NCBI GenBank assembly: GCA_016213735.1
Contig: JACQZU010000026.1
Location: forward strand, 1 to 64,000
Length of the DNA: 64,000 nucleotides
DNA from: Acidobacteriota bacterium
GTDB taxonomy: Bacteria > Acidobacteriota > Holophagae > Holophagales > Holophagaceae
Direction of reading: 5' to 3'
The notes under the pieces were generated by a model, which made no database searches, was not told where the DNA came from, and was given only the letters and a program-made list of their open reading frames with translations. Positions 17,725 to 30,140 of the stretch are shown here, one piece after another (the stretch's first letter is position 1; each line of letters begins with the position of its first letter). Made by a program: the position numbers and the translations under genes.

Positions 17725-17757
17725 AAGGTCCCGGGCCTCCCGGCCCGGGACCTTTTT
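17725..17757 (+). terminator. Intrinsic terminator between nusG and rplK
   Basis: A perfect 13-bp stem AAGGTCCCGGGCC with a four-base loop and its complement, running into TTTTT (17753-17757). It is the cleanest terminator in the ribosomal region. It separates secE-nusG from rplKAJL unless antiterminated. Confidence 0.85.
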
Positions 17758-17849
17758 CAACCAGGTGCGAGGGGCTCCCTGGCCCCCACCCTTCAAGGCG
17801 GCGGTCGCCGGCATTCGCCGGAATCCCCGCGGGAACAGGAGACCTACGC

Positions 17850-18281
17850 ATGGCCAAGAAGATCACGGGCTACATCAAGCTGCAGCTCCCCGCGGGAGAG
17901 GCCACGCCGGCTCCTCCGGTGGGCCCCGCCCTGGGTCAGCACGGCGTCAACATCATGGAGTTCGTCAAGCAGTTCAATGCCAAGTCCGTCGGCTCCGTCG
18001 AGAAGGGGACCACCCTTCCCGTCGTGATCACCGTCTACGCCGACCGGAGTTTCAGCTTCATCCTGAAGACCCCCCCGGCGGCGGTGCTGATCATGAAGAA
18101 GCTGGGCCTTGAGAAGGGCAGCGCGACTCCCAACAAGATCAAGGTCGGGAAGATCTCCATGAAGCAGATCGAGGAGATCGCCAAGGTGAAGATGCCGGAC
18201 CTCAACGCCGGCAGCCTGGCGGCGGCCATGAAGACGATCGCCGGCTCCGCGCGCTCCATGGGCGTCGAAGTCGTGGATTGA
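17850..18281 (+). CDS. rplK: Large ribosomal subunit protein uL11
   Basis: Component of the GTPase-associated centre of the 50S subunit, binding 23S rRNA at the base of the L7/L12 stalk. It has 143 residues, the usual length. The N-terminal domain shows [21 protein letters not shown] (read in two parts) and [19 protein letters not shown]; the C-terminal RNA-binding domain has [18 protein letters not shown] and ends [26 protein letters not shown] precedes the ATG. First gene of the rplKAJL set, 93 bases after the terminator. Confidence 0.98.
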   Translation: MAKKITGYIKLQLPAGEATPAPPVGPALGQHGVNIMEFVKQFNAKSVGSVEKGTTLPVVITVYADRSFSFILKTPPAAVLIMKKLGLEKGSATPNKIKVGKISMKQIEEIAKVKMPDLNAGSLAAAMKTIAGSARSMGVEVVD

Positions 18282-18361
18282 CGATTCAGGCGATCCCGCG
18301 CCGTGCGGGATCCCCGGCCACCGCGGCCGCATCCGCGGGAGATCAACGATAAGGAGCCACA

Positions 18362-19054
18362 ATGGCAACAACCGGGAAGAAGTACCGGGCTGCCGCGGCC
18401 AAGATCGAAGATCGCCCCTACGAGCTGAAGGACGCCCTCGCCGCGATCAAGGACTCGGCTTTCGCCAAGTTCGACGAGACGGTGGAGGTGCACATGAAGC
18501 TCGGCGTGGACCCACGCCATGCGGACCAGATGGTCCGCGGGACCATTGTCCTGCCCCACGGAACGGGCAGGGCCATGCGCGTGGCGGTCATCGCCCAGGG
18601 CGAGCGGATCAAGGACGCGGAGGCCGCAGGTGCGGACATCGTCGGCGGCGACGACCTCGTCGAGAAGATCGCTGGCGGTTTCCTCGATTTCGACGCGCTG
18701 GTCGCGACGCCCGACATGATGAAGGGCGTCGGGCGCCTGGGCAAGGTGCTGGGCCCCCGAGGCCTCATGCCCAACCCCAAGACCGGCACGGTGACCTTCG
18801 AGGTGGCCAAGGCCATCAAGGAGATCAAGGCCGGAAAGGTGGAGTACCGAGTGGACAAGACCGGCATCATCCACGCTCCGGTCGGGAAGCTTTCCTTCGG
18901 CGTCGAAAAGCTATTCGACAACGCCCGCGCGCTGATGGAGGCGGTCCAGAAGGCCAAGCCCTCGGCGGCCAAGGGCAAGTACATCAAGTCCATTTTCATG
19001 GCGTCCACCATGGGGCCGAGCGTCGCGGTCTCTCCCAGCGTGCTTGAGAAGTGA
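18362..19054 (+). CDS. rplA: Large ribosomal subunit protein uL1
   Basis: Forms the L1 stalk next to the ribosomal E site and in many bacteria represses its own operon. It has 230 residues. Typical segments are [54 protein letters not shown], and [20 protein letters not shown], the last being the signature loop. AAGGAGCCACA precedes the ATG. It follows rplK by 80 bases and is followed by rplJ within ten bases. Confidence 0.98.
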   Translation: MATTGKKYRAAAAKIEDRPYELKDALAAIKDSAFAKFDETVEVHMKLGVDPRHADQMVRGTIVLPHGTGRAMRVAVIAQGERIKDAEAAGADIVGGDDLVEKIAGGFLDFDALVATPDMMKGVGRLGKVLGPRGLMPNPKTGTVTFEVAKAIKEIKAGKVEYRVDKTGIIHAPVGKLSFGVEKLFDNARALMEAVQKAKPSAAKGKYIKSIFMASTMGPSVAVSPSVLEK

Positions 19055-19062
19055 GGCCGACC

Positions 19063-19554
19063 ATGGATCGCGTGCAGAAGCGAAACGAAGTCGCCCAGCT
19101 CAAGGAGGCCTTCGCCGGCGCCAGTACCGCCGTCGTCCTCCAGTTCAAGGGGCTGAGCGTGGAGAAGGACACCGCCTTCCGGAAGAGCATCCGGGACGGC
19201 AAGGGCCGCTACCGGGTCGCGAAGAACACCCTCCTCCGCCTTGCGGTGCAGGAGACCCCCTTCGCCTCCCTGGCCGGGCAGTTCAAGGGCAACTCCGCCG
19301 TCGCCACCACCCGGGACGACGTGGTGGTCCTGGCCAAGGCCATCCAGACCTTCCTGAAGGACAACCCCGCCGCCAGCTTCAAGGCGGCCATCATGGACGG
19401 CAAGTCGGTCACCCCGGCGGAGTTCCAGGCCATCGCCGAACTTCCCAGCCGGGACGTGCTCATCGGCAAGCTGTTGTATCTCATGCAGTACCCCATCCAG
19501 GGCCTCGCCGTGGCCCTGGAGGCCATCCGAAAGCAGAAGGAGCCGGCCGCCTGA
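19063..19554 (+). CDS. rplJ: Large ribosomal subunit protein uL10
   Basis: Stalk base protein that carries the L7/L12 dimers. It has 163 residues from the ATG at 19063, where the conserved helix ([18 protein letters not shown]) begins; an ATG 12 bases further upstream overlaps rplA and was not used. Other segments are [20 protein letters not shown] (the conserved KNTLxxxA region) and the C-terminal helix [18 protein letters not shown] that binds L7/L12. A GAGG lies six bases before the start. No separate long L10 leader is present, since the gap to rplA is only eight bases. Confidence 0.97.
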   Translation: MDRVQKRNEVAQLKEAFAGASTAVVLQFKGLSVEKDTAFRKSIRDGKGRYRVAKNTLLRLAVQETPFASLAGQFKGNSAVATTRDDVVVLAKAIQTFLKDNPAASFKAAIMDGKSVTPAEFQAIAELPSRDVLIGKLLYLMQYPIQGLAVALEAIRKQKEPAA

Positions 19555-19607
19555 GCCGCCTTTCATCCATCCGAAACCCAAATCATTGAATTCATGAGGA
19601 GATACAC

Positions 19608-19988
19608 ATGGCTCTCACTGCCGATCAGTTGATCCAGGAGATCGAAACCATGACCGTCCTCGAGCTGGCCGGCCTGGTCAAGGCCCTCGAGGAGCGCGTC
19701 GGCGTGTCCGCCGCCGCCACCGTCGTGGCCGGGGGCCCCGCCGCCGGGGCCCCTGCTGCCGCCGCGGAGGAGCAGACCGAGTTCAACGTCGAACTTACCG
19801 ATGCGGGCGCCAACAAGCTCAATGTCATCAAGGCGGTGCGCGAGATCGTCGCCGGCCTGGGCCTGAAGGAGGCCAAGGACCTGGTGGACGGCGCCCCCAA
19901 GATGGTCAAGGAGGGCGTTTCCAAGGACGAAGCCGCCAAGGTCAAGGAAAAGCTCGAGGCCGCTGGCGCGAAGGTTACCGTCAAGTAG
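19608..19988 (+). CDS. rplL: Large ribosomal subunit protein bL12 (L7/L12)
   Basis: Multi-copy stalk protein that recruits translation factors. It has 126 residues: the N-terminal dimerisation domain ([20 protein letters not shown]), an Ala/Gly/Pro hinge near residues 38-52, and the factor-binding C-terminal domain ([20 protein letters not shown], then [10 protein letters not shown]). GAGGAG lies eight bases before the ATG. It ends rplKAJL and is separated from rpoB by 309 bases. Confidence 0.98.
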   Translation: MALTADQLIQEIETMTVLELAGLVKALEERVGVSAAATVVAGGPAAGAPAAAAEEQTEFNVELTDAGANKLNVIKAVREIVAGLGLKEAKDLVDGAPKMVKEGVSKDEAAKVKEKLEAAGAKVTVK

Positions 19989-20006
19989 TCTTTACAACTT
20001 CGAAAT

Positions 20007-20040
20007 CGCAAGGCGTGGGGTGTCCATGCGGCACCTTGCG
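20007..20040 (+). other. Stem-loop in the rplL-rpoB spacer
   Basis: CGCAAGG at 20007-20013 pairs with CCTTGCG at 20034-20040 across a 20-base loop. There is no T-run, so it may be a processing or attenuation site like that between rplL and rpoB in E. coli, rather than a terminator. The remainder of the 309-base spacer (20071-20297) shows no further gene. Confidence 0.4.
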
Positions 20041-20041
20041 C

Positions 20042-20070
20042 TTTGCGCCTTTCGATGAAAGTGGTACACT
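20042..20070 (+). promoter_or_regulatory. Candidate rpoBC promoter
   Basis: TACACT at 20065-20070 is a fair -10 box. TTTGCG at 20042-20047 is a weak -35 with a 17-base spacer. It would give an rpoB leader of more than 200 bases. Low certainty. Confidence 0.3.
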
Positions 20071-20297
20071 AGTTCCTTGCCCCTGGCTTGGCCACCAGGG
20101 GCGAAGTCATCCAGGCCAATCGCAAAGGCTTCGGTTGCGCCCCATTCTCCGCACTCGCCCTTGTAGAAAACCCAGGTCAGTCTTCCAGCCCTAGCCGGGA
20201 GTGGGGACTGGCCCAAGGCCTGTTCCTCGCCGCCACACCAAGTCCTCCCGGGCTCCGTAACCCGTCGCCTCGCCGAATGCCCTCCCCGGAGTGAACC

Positions 20298-23200
20298 ATG
20301 AGCGTCCAGCAGAACATCTACCGCCAGCGCCACTCCTTCTCCAAGATCCGTTCGCTGGTCCCGATCCCGAACCTCATCGACATCCAGAAGCGCAGTTACG
20401 ACGAGTTCCTCCAGATGAACCTGCTCCATTCGGAGCGGGAGAGCCGTGGCCTCAAGACGGTCTTCGAGGGGATGTTCCCCGTCCACAACGGAAAGAATCC
20501 CGATGGCTCGGACGCCACGCTGGAAGTGGAGTTCATGGACTTCACCGTGGGCCACTGGGCCTGCAAGTGTGAGAAGTACGTCGGCCTGGAGCACCTGAGG
20601 ACCGTGTGCAAGAACTGCGGCCACCACGTCGTGTCGGACCACCCCAAGGATCCCACCGTGGACTGCCCCATGTGCGGCACCCGGAACAAGAACGCGGCGA
20701 CCCTCTGCGACGTGTGCCAGGAACCCGTGGCCATGAAGCAGAAGATGAGCATGGAGGAGTGCGTGGAGCGGGGCGCCACCATGGCCGCCCCCCTGAAGAT
20801 CCGCGTGCGTCTCAACCAGTTCGAGCGGGACGACAAGGGCAACCGCAAGTACAAGCAGAGCCAGGAATCGGAAGTCTATTTCGGGGACATCCCGATCATG
20901 ACGGACCGGGGCACCTTCATCATCAACGGCACCGAGCGCGTGATCGTTTCCCAGCTGCACCGCAGCCCGGGCGTGTTCTTCAGCATCACTCCCGACAAGA
21001 GCCTCTACAGCGCCCAGATCATCCCCTACCGGGGAAGCTGGATCGAGTTCGAACTGGACGCCAAGGGCCTGCTCTACGCCCGCATCGACCGGAAGCGGAA
21101 GTTCCTGGGAGGGACCTTCCTGCGCGCCCTGGGCTTGTTCGACGAAGTGCTGGCGGACAACCAGTCGCTCCTCGGCCACTTCTACACCGCCGCCCACTTC
21201 CACCTGAAGGCCGGCAAGCTCTTCATGGTGCCCGGGGACCTCCTGGTGGGCCAGAAGGCGGCCGAGGACGTGAAGGACCCCAAGTCCAAGGAAGTCCTGG
21301 TGGCCGCAGGGAAGAAGATCTCCCGCCGGGTCCTGGACCACATGGTCAAGGCCCACGTGAAACAGGTCCCCGTGGAGCGGGAACTCCTGGACGGCGCGGT
21401 GCTTCTCGAGGACGTCGTGAACATGAACACCGGCGAGGTGCTGCTGGAGGCCAACGACCCCTTCCTGCAGACCCACCTGGAGATGTTCCTGGCCAACAAC
21501 GTGGACGAGTTCAAGGTCTGCTTCCCGGACCAGGACGCCACGGGCAAGGTCTTCAGCGAGACCCTCTCCAAGGACCATACGGAGGACCCGGAGGAGGCCG
21601 CCAAGGAGCTGTTCAAGAAGATCCGTCCCGGCGAACCCGCCACCATGGAGTCGAGCAAGAAGCTGCTCTATTCCATGTTCTTCGACCCCCAGAAGTACGA
21701 CCTTTCCAAGGTGGGCCGGCACAAGCTGAACGCCAAGCTGGGGCTCAACACCGACCTGGAGGCCCGCACGCTGCAGCCCAGCGACTTCCTGCAGACCGTG
21801 CACTACCTGCTCCGGCTCAAGAAATACGACACCACCCGCCAGGACGTCCACGAGGTGGCCCCGGTCCGGGCCGACGACATCGACCACCTGGGCAACCGGC
21901 GCGTGCGAAGCGTGGGGGAACTCCTGGAGAACTGCTTCCGCGTCGGACTTGTCAGGGTCCAGCGGGCCATCAAGGAGAAGTTCAGCCTGGCCCAGGACCC
22001 CAACAACACCCTGCAGGCCCACGACCTGATCAACAGCAAGCCCGTCATCGCCGCCATGAAGGAGTTCTTCGGCTCCAGCCAGCTCTCCCAGTTCATGGAC
22101 CAGACGAACCCCCTATCGGAGATCACGCACAAGCGCCGGCTCTCCGCCCTGGGACCCGGCGGCCTGAGCCGGGACCGCGCCGGGTTCGAGGTGCGCGACG
22201 TGCACACCTCCCACTACGGCCGCATCTGCCCGATCGAGACCCCGGAAGGTCCGAACATCGGCCTCATCAGCAGCCTTTCCTGCTACGCGCGGATCAACGA
22301 ATTCGGGTTCATCGAGTCGCCCTACCTCAAGGTCGAGGACGGTCGGGTGATCCAGTTCGCCAAGATCACCAGCGTGGGCGACCTCAAGCTGGGGGACCTC
22401 ACGGTGGTGGATCCCCGCACGGGCTCCTCGGTGGATCCCAAGACCCTGGCCTCGCTCTACCAGCAGGTGGTGCCCTTCCGCGAGCTGGAGGCCTTGAACA
22501 AGAAGCTCGAGAAGGCCGGCAAGAGGCCCGGAAAGTTCGAGATGCACGCCTTCTACCTGAGCGCCTGGGAAGAGGATGAGCACGTCATCGCCCAGGCCAA
22601 CGTGACGGTGGACGAGAAGGGCCTCATCGAGGAGGAGCTGGTGACCGCCCGCGTGGCGGGGGAGACCAAGACCGTCCCCCGCGACAAGGTCACCCTGATG
22701 GACGTGAGCCCCAAGCAGGTGGTGTCGGTCGCCGCTTCCCTGATCCCCTTCCTGGAGAACGACGACGCCAACCGGGCGCTCATGGGCGCCAACATGCAGC
22801 GCCAGGCCGTTCCCCTCATCCGCACCGAGGCCCCCATCGTGGGGACCGGCATGGAGTACGTGGCCGCCAAGGATTCGGGTGCCTGCGTGGTCTGCCGACG
22901 CTCGGGGATCGTGGAGAGCGTGGATGCCCGGCGCATCGTGGTGCGGGTCGAGGACGATCCCGACACCCCGGGCGAGGAGAGCGGGGTGGACATCTACACC
23001 CTCATCAAGTACGCCCGCTCCAACCAGAACACCTGCCTGAACCAGACCCCCCTGGTGAAGAAGGGCGAGTACGTGAGCGCAGGGCAGATCCTGGCCGACG
23101 GCCCCTGCACGGACCATGGCGAACTCGCCCTCGGCCGCAACCTGATCGTGGCCTACATGCCCTGGCGGGGATACAACTTCGAGGACGCCATCCTCATCTC

Positions 23201-24746
23201 CGAGCGGGTGGTGAAGGAAGACCTCTACACCACGATCCACATCGAGGAATTCGAGGTCCACGCCCGGGACACCAAGCTCGGCGCCGAGGAGATCACCCGG
23301 GACATCCCCCAGATCCGAGAAGAGATGCTCAAGAACCTGGACGAGAGCGGGATCATCCGCATCGGAGCCACGGTCCGGCACGGGGACATCCTGGTGGGGA
23401 AGGTCACGCCCAAGGGCGAGACGATCCTGTCCCCCGAGGAGAAGCTGCTCCGCGCCATCTTCGGCGAGAAGGCCAGCGACGTGAAGGATGCGAGCCTCAC
23501 GGTGCCCCCCGGCATCGAGGGGACCGTGGTGGACGTGAAGGTGTTCACCCGGAAGGGCCAGGAGAAGGACCTCCGCACCCAGCAGATCGAGCGCGACCAG
23601 ATCTCCAAGTGGGAGAAGGACCTCGAGGACGAAGAGCGCATCATCCGGGCCGAGGCCAAGAAGAAGATCGTGGCCCTGCTCAAGGGCAAGGAGCTCGCCG
23701 AGCACCTCACGGACGACAAGAACAAGGAACTGCTCCCCAAGGGCAAGAAGCTCACCCAGAACATGCTGGAAGCCGTCCCCTACCACCGTTTCCGGCAGGT
23801 GACGGTGGCCGCCGGGAAGGCCCGCCTCGAGGCCCAGGTGCTCGACATCATGGACCGCACCGAGAGCCAGCTGAAGGTTCTGCGCGACATCCTCAACGAG
23901 CGGGTGGACCGCCTGGTGAAGGGCGATGAGCTGATGCCCGGCGTCCTGAAGACCGTGAAATGCTACGTCGCGGTCAAGCGCAAGCTGCAGGTGGGCGACA
24001 AGATGGCCGGCCGCCACGGCAACAAGGGCGTGGTGAGCCGCATCGTCCCGGTGGAGGACATTCCCTACCTGGCGGACGGCACCCCTGTGGACATCGTGCT
24101 CAACCCCCTGGGCGTGCCCTCCCGCATGAACATCGGGCAGATCATGGAGACCCACCTGGGCTGGGCCGGCAAGGTGCTGGGGGTGCACTTCGCCACCCCG
24201 GTCTTCGACGGCGCCAAGGTTCCAGGCCTGAAGGGCTTCCTGAAGGACGCGAACCACAAGAAGCCCGCGGGTCCCAACGAGAGCGGCAAGTGCCGGCTCT
24301 ACGACGGGAAGACCGGGGAGCCCTTCGAGCAGCCCGTGGTCGTGGGATGCAGCTACATGATGAAGCTTCACCACCTGGTGGATAACAAGATCCACGCCCG
24401 GAGCATCGGGCCCTACAGCCTCATCACCCAGCAGCCCCTCGGCGGCAAGGCCCAGTTCGGGGGCCAGCGCTTCGGCGAGATGGAAGTCTGGGCGCTGGAG
24501 GCCTACGGGGCCAGCCACGTGCTCCAGGAGCTGCTGACCTACAAGTCGGACGACATGCATGGCCGGACCCAGATCTACCAGGCCATCATCAAGGGCGAAC
24601 CCATCAAGGATCCGGGCCTCCCCGAAAGCTTCAACGTCGTGAAGAAGGAACTCAACGCCCTCTGCATCGACGTCGAAATGCTCACCCGGGAAGAACTCGA
24701 CCCCGCATCCGCGGAAGAGCCGGCTGCCTTCTCCATCGAGGGCTGA
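20298..24746 (+). CDS. rpoB: RNA polymerase beta subunit, with cysteine-rich N-terminal insertion
   Basis: Catalytic beta subunit of RNA polymerase, 1482 residues, longer than the 1342 of E. coli. Conserved parts are clear: [19 protein letters not shown] near residue 220, the rifampicin region around residues 590-640 ([20 protein letters not shown] and [20 protein letters not shown]), and [15 protein letters not shown] near residue 1235. Unusual is a stretch at residues 89-140 with eight Cys (Cys89, 91, 104, 107, 123, 126, 137, 140), placed where other RpoB proteins run directly from the YVxYRLG-like strand into the EECxxRGxTxxAPL motif (here [15 protein letters not shown], residues 152-166). 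It looks like two zinc ribbons inserted in the beta lobe. rpoC follows after 46 bases. Confidence 0.98.
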   Translation: MSVQQNIYRQRHSFSKIRSLVPIPNLIDIQKRSYDEFLQMNLLHSERESRGLKTVFEGMFPVHNGKNPDGSDATLEVEFMDFTVGHWACKCEKYVGLEHLRTVCKNCGHHVVSDHPKDPTVDCPMCGTRNKNAATLCDVCQEPVAMKQKMSMEECVERGATMAAPLKIRVRLNQFERDDKGNRKYKQSQESEVYFGDIPIMTDRGTFIINGTERVIVSQLHRSPGVFFSITPDKSLYSAQIIPYRGSWIEFELDAKGLLYARIDRKRKFLGGTFLRALGLFDEVLADNQSLLGHFYTAAHFHLKAGKLFMVPGDLLVGQKAAEDVKDPKSKEVLVAAGKKISRRVLDHMVKAHVKQVPVERELLDGAVLLEDVVNMNTGEVLLEANDPFLQTHLEMFLANNVDEFKVCFPDQDATGKVFSETLSKDHTEDPEEAAKELFKKIRPGEPATMESSKKLLYSMFFDPQKYDLSKVGRHKLNAKLGLNTDLEARTLQPSDFLQTVHYLLRLKKYDTTRQDVHEVAPVRADDIDHLGNRRVRSVGELLENCFRVGLVRVQRAIKEKFSLAQDPNNTLQAHDLINSKPVIAAMKEFFGSSQLSQFMDQTNPLSEITHKRRLSALGPGGLSRDRAGFEVRDVHTSHYGRICPIETPEGPNIGLISSLSCYARINEFGFIESPYLKVEDGRVIQFAKITSVGDLKLGDLTVVDPRTGSSVDPKTLASLYQQVVPFRELEALNKKLEKAGKRPGKFEMHAFYLSAWEEDEHVIAQANVTVDEKGLIEEELVTARVAGETKTVPRDKVTLMDVSPKQVVSVAASLIPFLENDDANRALMGANMQRQAVPLIRTEAPIVGTGMEYVAAKDSGACVVCRRSGIVESVDARRIVVRVEDDPDTPGEESGVDIYTLIKYARSNQNTCLNQTPLVKKGEYVSAGQILADGPCTDHGELALGRNLIVAYMPWRGYNFEDAILISERVVKEDLYTTIHIEEFEVHARDTKLGAEEITRDIPQIREEMLKNLDESGIIRIGATVRHGDILVGKVTPKGETILSPEEKLLRAIFGEKASDVKDASLTVPPGIEGTVVDVKVFTRKGQEKDLRTQQIERDQISKWEKDLEDEERIIRAEAKKKIVALLKGKELAEHLTDDKNKELLPKGKKLTQNMLEAVPYHRFRQVTVAAGKARLEAQVLDIMDRTESQLKVLRDILNERVDRLVKGDELMPGVLKTVKCYVAVKRKLQVGDKMAGRHGNKGVVSRIVPVEDIPYLADGTPVDIVLNPLGVPSRMNIGQIMETHLGWAGKVLGVHFATPVFDGAKVPGLKGFLKDANHKKPAGPNESGKCRLYDGKTGEPFEQPVVVGCSYMMKLHHLVDNKIHARSIGPYSLITQQPLGGKAQFGGQRFGEMEVWALEAYGASHVLQELLTYKSDDMHGRTQIYQAIIKGEPIKDPGLPESFNVVKKELNALCIDVEMLTREELDPASAEEPAAFSIEG

Positions 24747-24792
24747 GGCTTCACTCCACCTTCCGCCTGGCGAAACGAACGAAGAGGTTCCC

Positions 24793-29010
<4,218 letters not shown>

Positions 29011-29033
29011 ACTCCCGGCCCCTCCCGACCCGT

Positions 29034-29068
29034 GAAGCAGCCCGGCCCAACCGGGCTGCTTCCTTTTT
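29034..29068 (+). terminator. Intrinsic terminator of rpoBC
   Basis: GAAGCAGCCCGG, a five-base loop and the exact complement CCGGGCTGCTTC, then CTTTTT. It begins 23 bases after the rpoC stop. Confidence 0.92.
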
Positions 29069-29074
29069 CGGGGG

Positions 29075-29100
29075 CCTGCCAGGGCCCGGGACCTGGCAGG
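29075..29100 (+). other. Second hairpin behind the rpoBC terminator
   Basis: CCTGCCAGG (29075-29083) pairs with CCTGGCAGG (29092-29100). It has no T-run and may reinforce termination or mark the 3' end of read-through RNA. From here to 29204 nothing else is evident. Confidence 0.45.
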
Positions 29101-29204
29101 ACGACCGCCAGGCATCCCTCCAAGCAGATCCACGTCTCAGCTTTGGAGCGGTTTTTTCATTGTCTACCCAACGGTAAACGCGACACAATCTCGACTTGTG
29201 CGGC

Positions 29205-29210
29205 TATGAT
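29205..29210 (+). promoter_or_regulatory. Candidate -10 box of the act-cta respiratory operon
   Basis: TATGAT, matching five of six consensus bases, lies 155 bases before actA. At 17 bases upstream the sequence is GACACA, a poor -35. If used, it would give a long leader containing the fold at 29255-29320. Confidence 0.3.
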
Positions 29211-29254
29211 TTTCGGACGGCGGACCTGTCCCACCCTTTCCCTCCCCCTGGAAA

Positions 29255-29320
29255 GGAGGCACCCTCAGGTTCGGCGATTGCCGGGCGTGCCTGGGTAGGC
29301 CACCTGGCAAAGGGCCCTCC
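29255..29320 (+). other. Possible structured leader RNA upstream of actA
   Basis: Complementary segments nest into a closed multi-stem shape. GGAGG (29255-29259) pairs with CCTCC (29316-29320), and CCCT (29262-29265) with AGGG (29311-29314). Inside, CAGG/CCTG (29266-29269 with 29290-29293) encloses CGGC/GCCG. A short GGT/ACC stem lies at 29294-29304. It ends 45 bases before the actA start. It does not match the conserved cores of riboswitches I know (cyclic-di-GMP, cobalamin, FMN, TPP). GC-rich DNA yields such folds by chance, so confidence is low. Confidence 0.3.
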
Positions 29321-29365
29321 GCATCCCCCCCCCACGGAACCAACGCACCCTTCACGAGGTCGTGC

Positions 29366-29929
29366 ATGCACCCCTTTGATCGAGCGATCCGCCTGGTCCT
29401 CCCGATGGGGGCGGTGGCGGTGATGGCGACCGTGCTCTCCGTGGGGTGGTTCACGCAGCCGGACCGTTTCGCCCGGGGCTACGCCCCAGAGCAGCCCCTT
29501 CCTTTCTCGCACCAGCTCCATGCCGGGACCCTCCGGATCCAGTGCCTCTACTGCCACTCCGGCGCCGAGCGCTCCCGCCACGCCGGCGTCCCGAGCACTA
29601 CCACCTGCATGGACTGCCACAAGGTCACGAAGACCGACCGGCCCGCCATCCAGCAGTTGACCAGGCTTCACAACGAAGGGAAGCCCCTGGCCTGGAATCG
29701 GGTCCACACGCTCCCGGACCATGTCTTCTTCGACCATCGGCCCCATGTGAAGGCCGGGGTGGCCTGCCAGACCTGTCATGGGGAGGTCCAGACCATGCAG
29801 GTCCTCACCCGGGAGATGGGCATGCGAATGGCGAACTGCCTGGCCTGCCACCGCGATCCCCACCAGGCCCTTCCCAAGGGCTCCAAGATCACCAAGGCCG
29901 CAGAACACTGCGCGGCCTGTCACCGCTAG
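29366..29929 (+). CDS. actA: Alternative complex III pentaheme cytochrome ActA
   Basis: Electron-transfer subunit of alternative complex III, a quinol oxidoreductase replacing the bc1 complex. It has 187 residues: one N-terminal membrane or signal segment (residues 8-26), then five CxxCH heme c sites: CLYCH, CMDCH, CQTCH, CLACH and CAACH. Extra His residues near FSHQLH, FFDHRPH and HRDPH are likely axial ligands, the pattern of cytochrome c7-like ActA. GAGG lies seven bases before the ATG. First gene of an operon running to ctaB. Confidence 0.93.
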   Translation: MHPFDRAIRLVLPMGAVAVMATVLSVGWFTQPDRFARGYAPEQPLPFSHQLHAGTLRIQCLYCHSGAERSRHAGVPSTTTCMDCHKVTKTDRPAIQQLTRLHNEGKPLAWNRVHTLPDHVFFDHRPHVKAGVACQTCHGEVQTMQVLTREMGMRMANCLACHRDPHQALPKGSKITKAAEHCAACHR

Positions 29930-29948
29930 CCCCCCACGAGGAACCAGG

Positions 29949-30140
29949 ATGGAATCGGAGAATCGGAGAATCGCGCTGGGCGGCCTGGCTGCCCTGCTGT
30001 TGGCCCCCCTCGCCCTCGGGAAACGCTCCCTGGGGCTGCTTCCGGGATGGCCCGCCCCGGGCGCAGGGGAGGATCCCGCACCGCCGGCGGACCTGCCCAG
30101 GATCCTGCCTCCGGACCACTCGGTGATGCGCCGTGGCTGA
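29949..30140 (+). CDS. Small single-pass membrane protein between actA and actB
   Basis: A 63-residue frame too short for most gene finders. It begins MESENRRIALGGLAALLLAPLA, read as a short charged N terminus followed by a hydrophobic helix, and ends in a Pro-rich tail (GAGEDPAPPADLPRILPPD). It starts 19 bases after actA and overlaps the actB start by eight bases, the same kind of overlap as the other genes here, which argues it is translated. No family is recognised. It could be an accessory or assembly subunit of alternative complex III, or simply a signal-anchored linker protein. Confidence 0.55.
   Translation: MESENRRIALGGLAALLLAPLALGKRSLGLLPGWPAPGAGEDPAPPADLPRILPPDHSVMRRG

Noticed and set aside
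19555-19607. L10 leader (autoregulatory rplJL RNA)
   Set aside because: The leader normally precedes rplJ; here rplA ends eight bases before rplJ, leaving no room, and the rplJ-rplL gap is too short.
29221-29365. Cyclic-di-GMP, FMN, TPP or cobalamin riboswitch upstream of actA
   Set aside because: The leader is foldable, but conserved core sequences of these classes are missing or in the wrong order.
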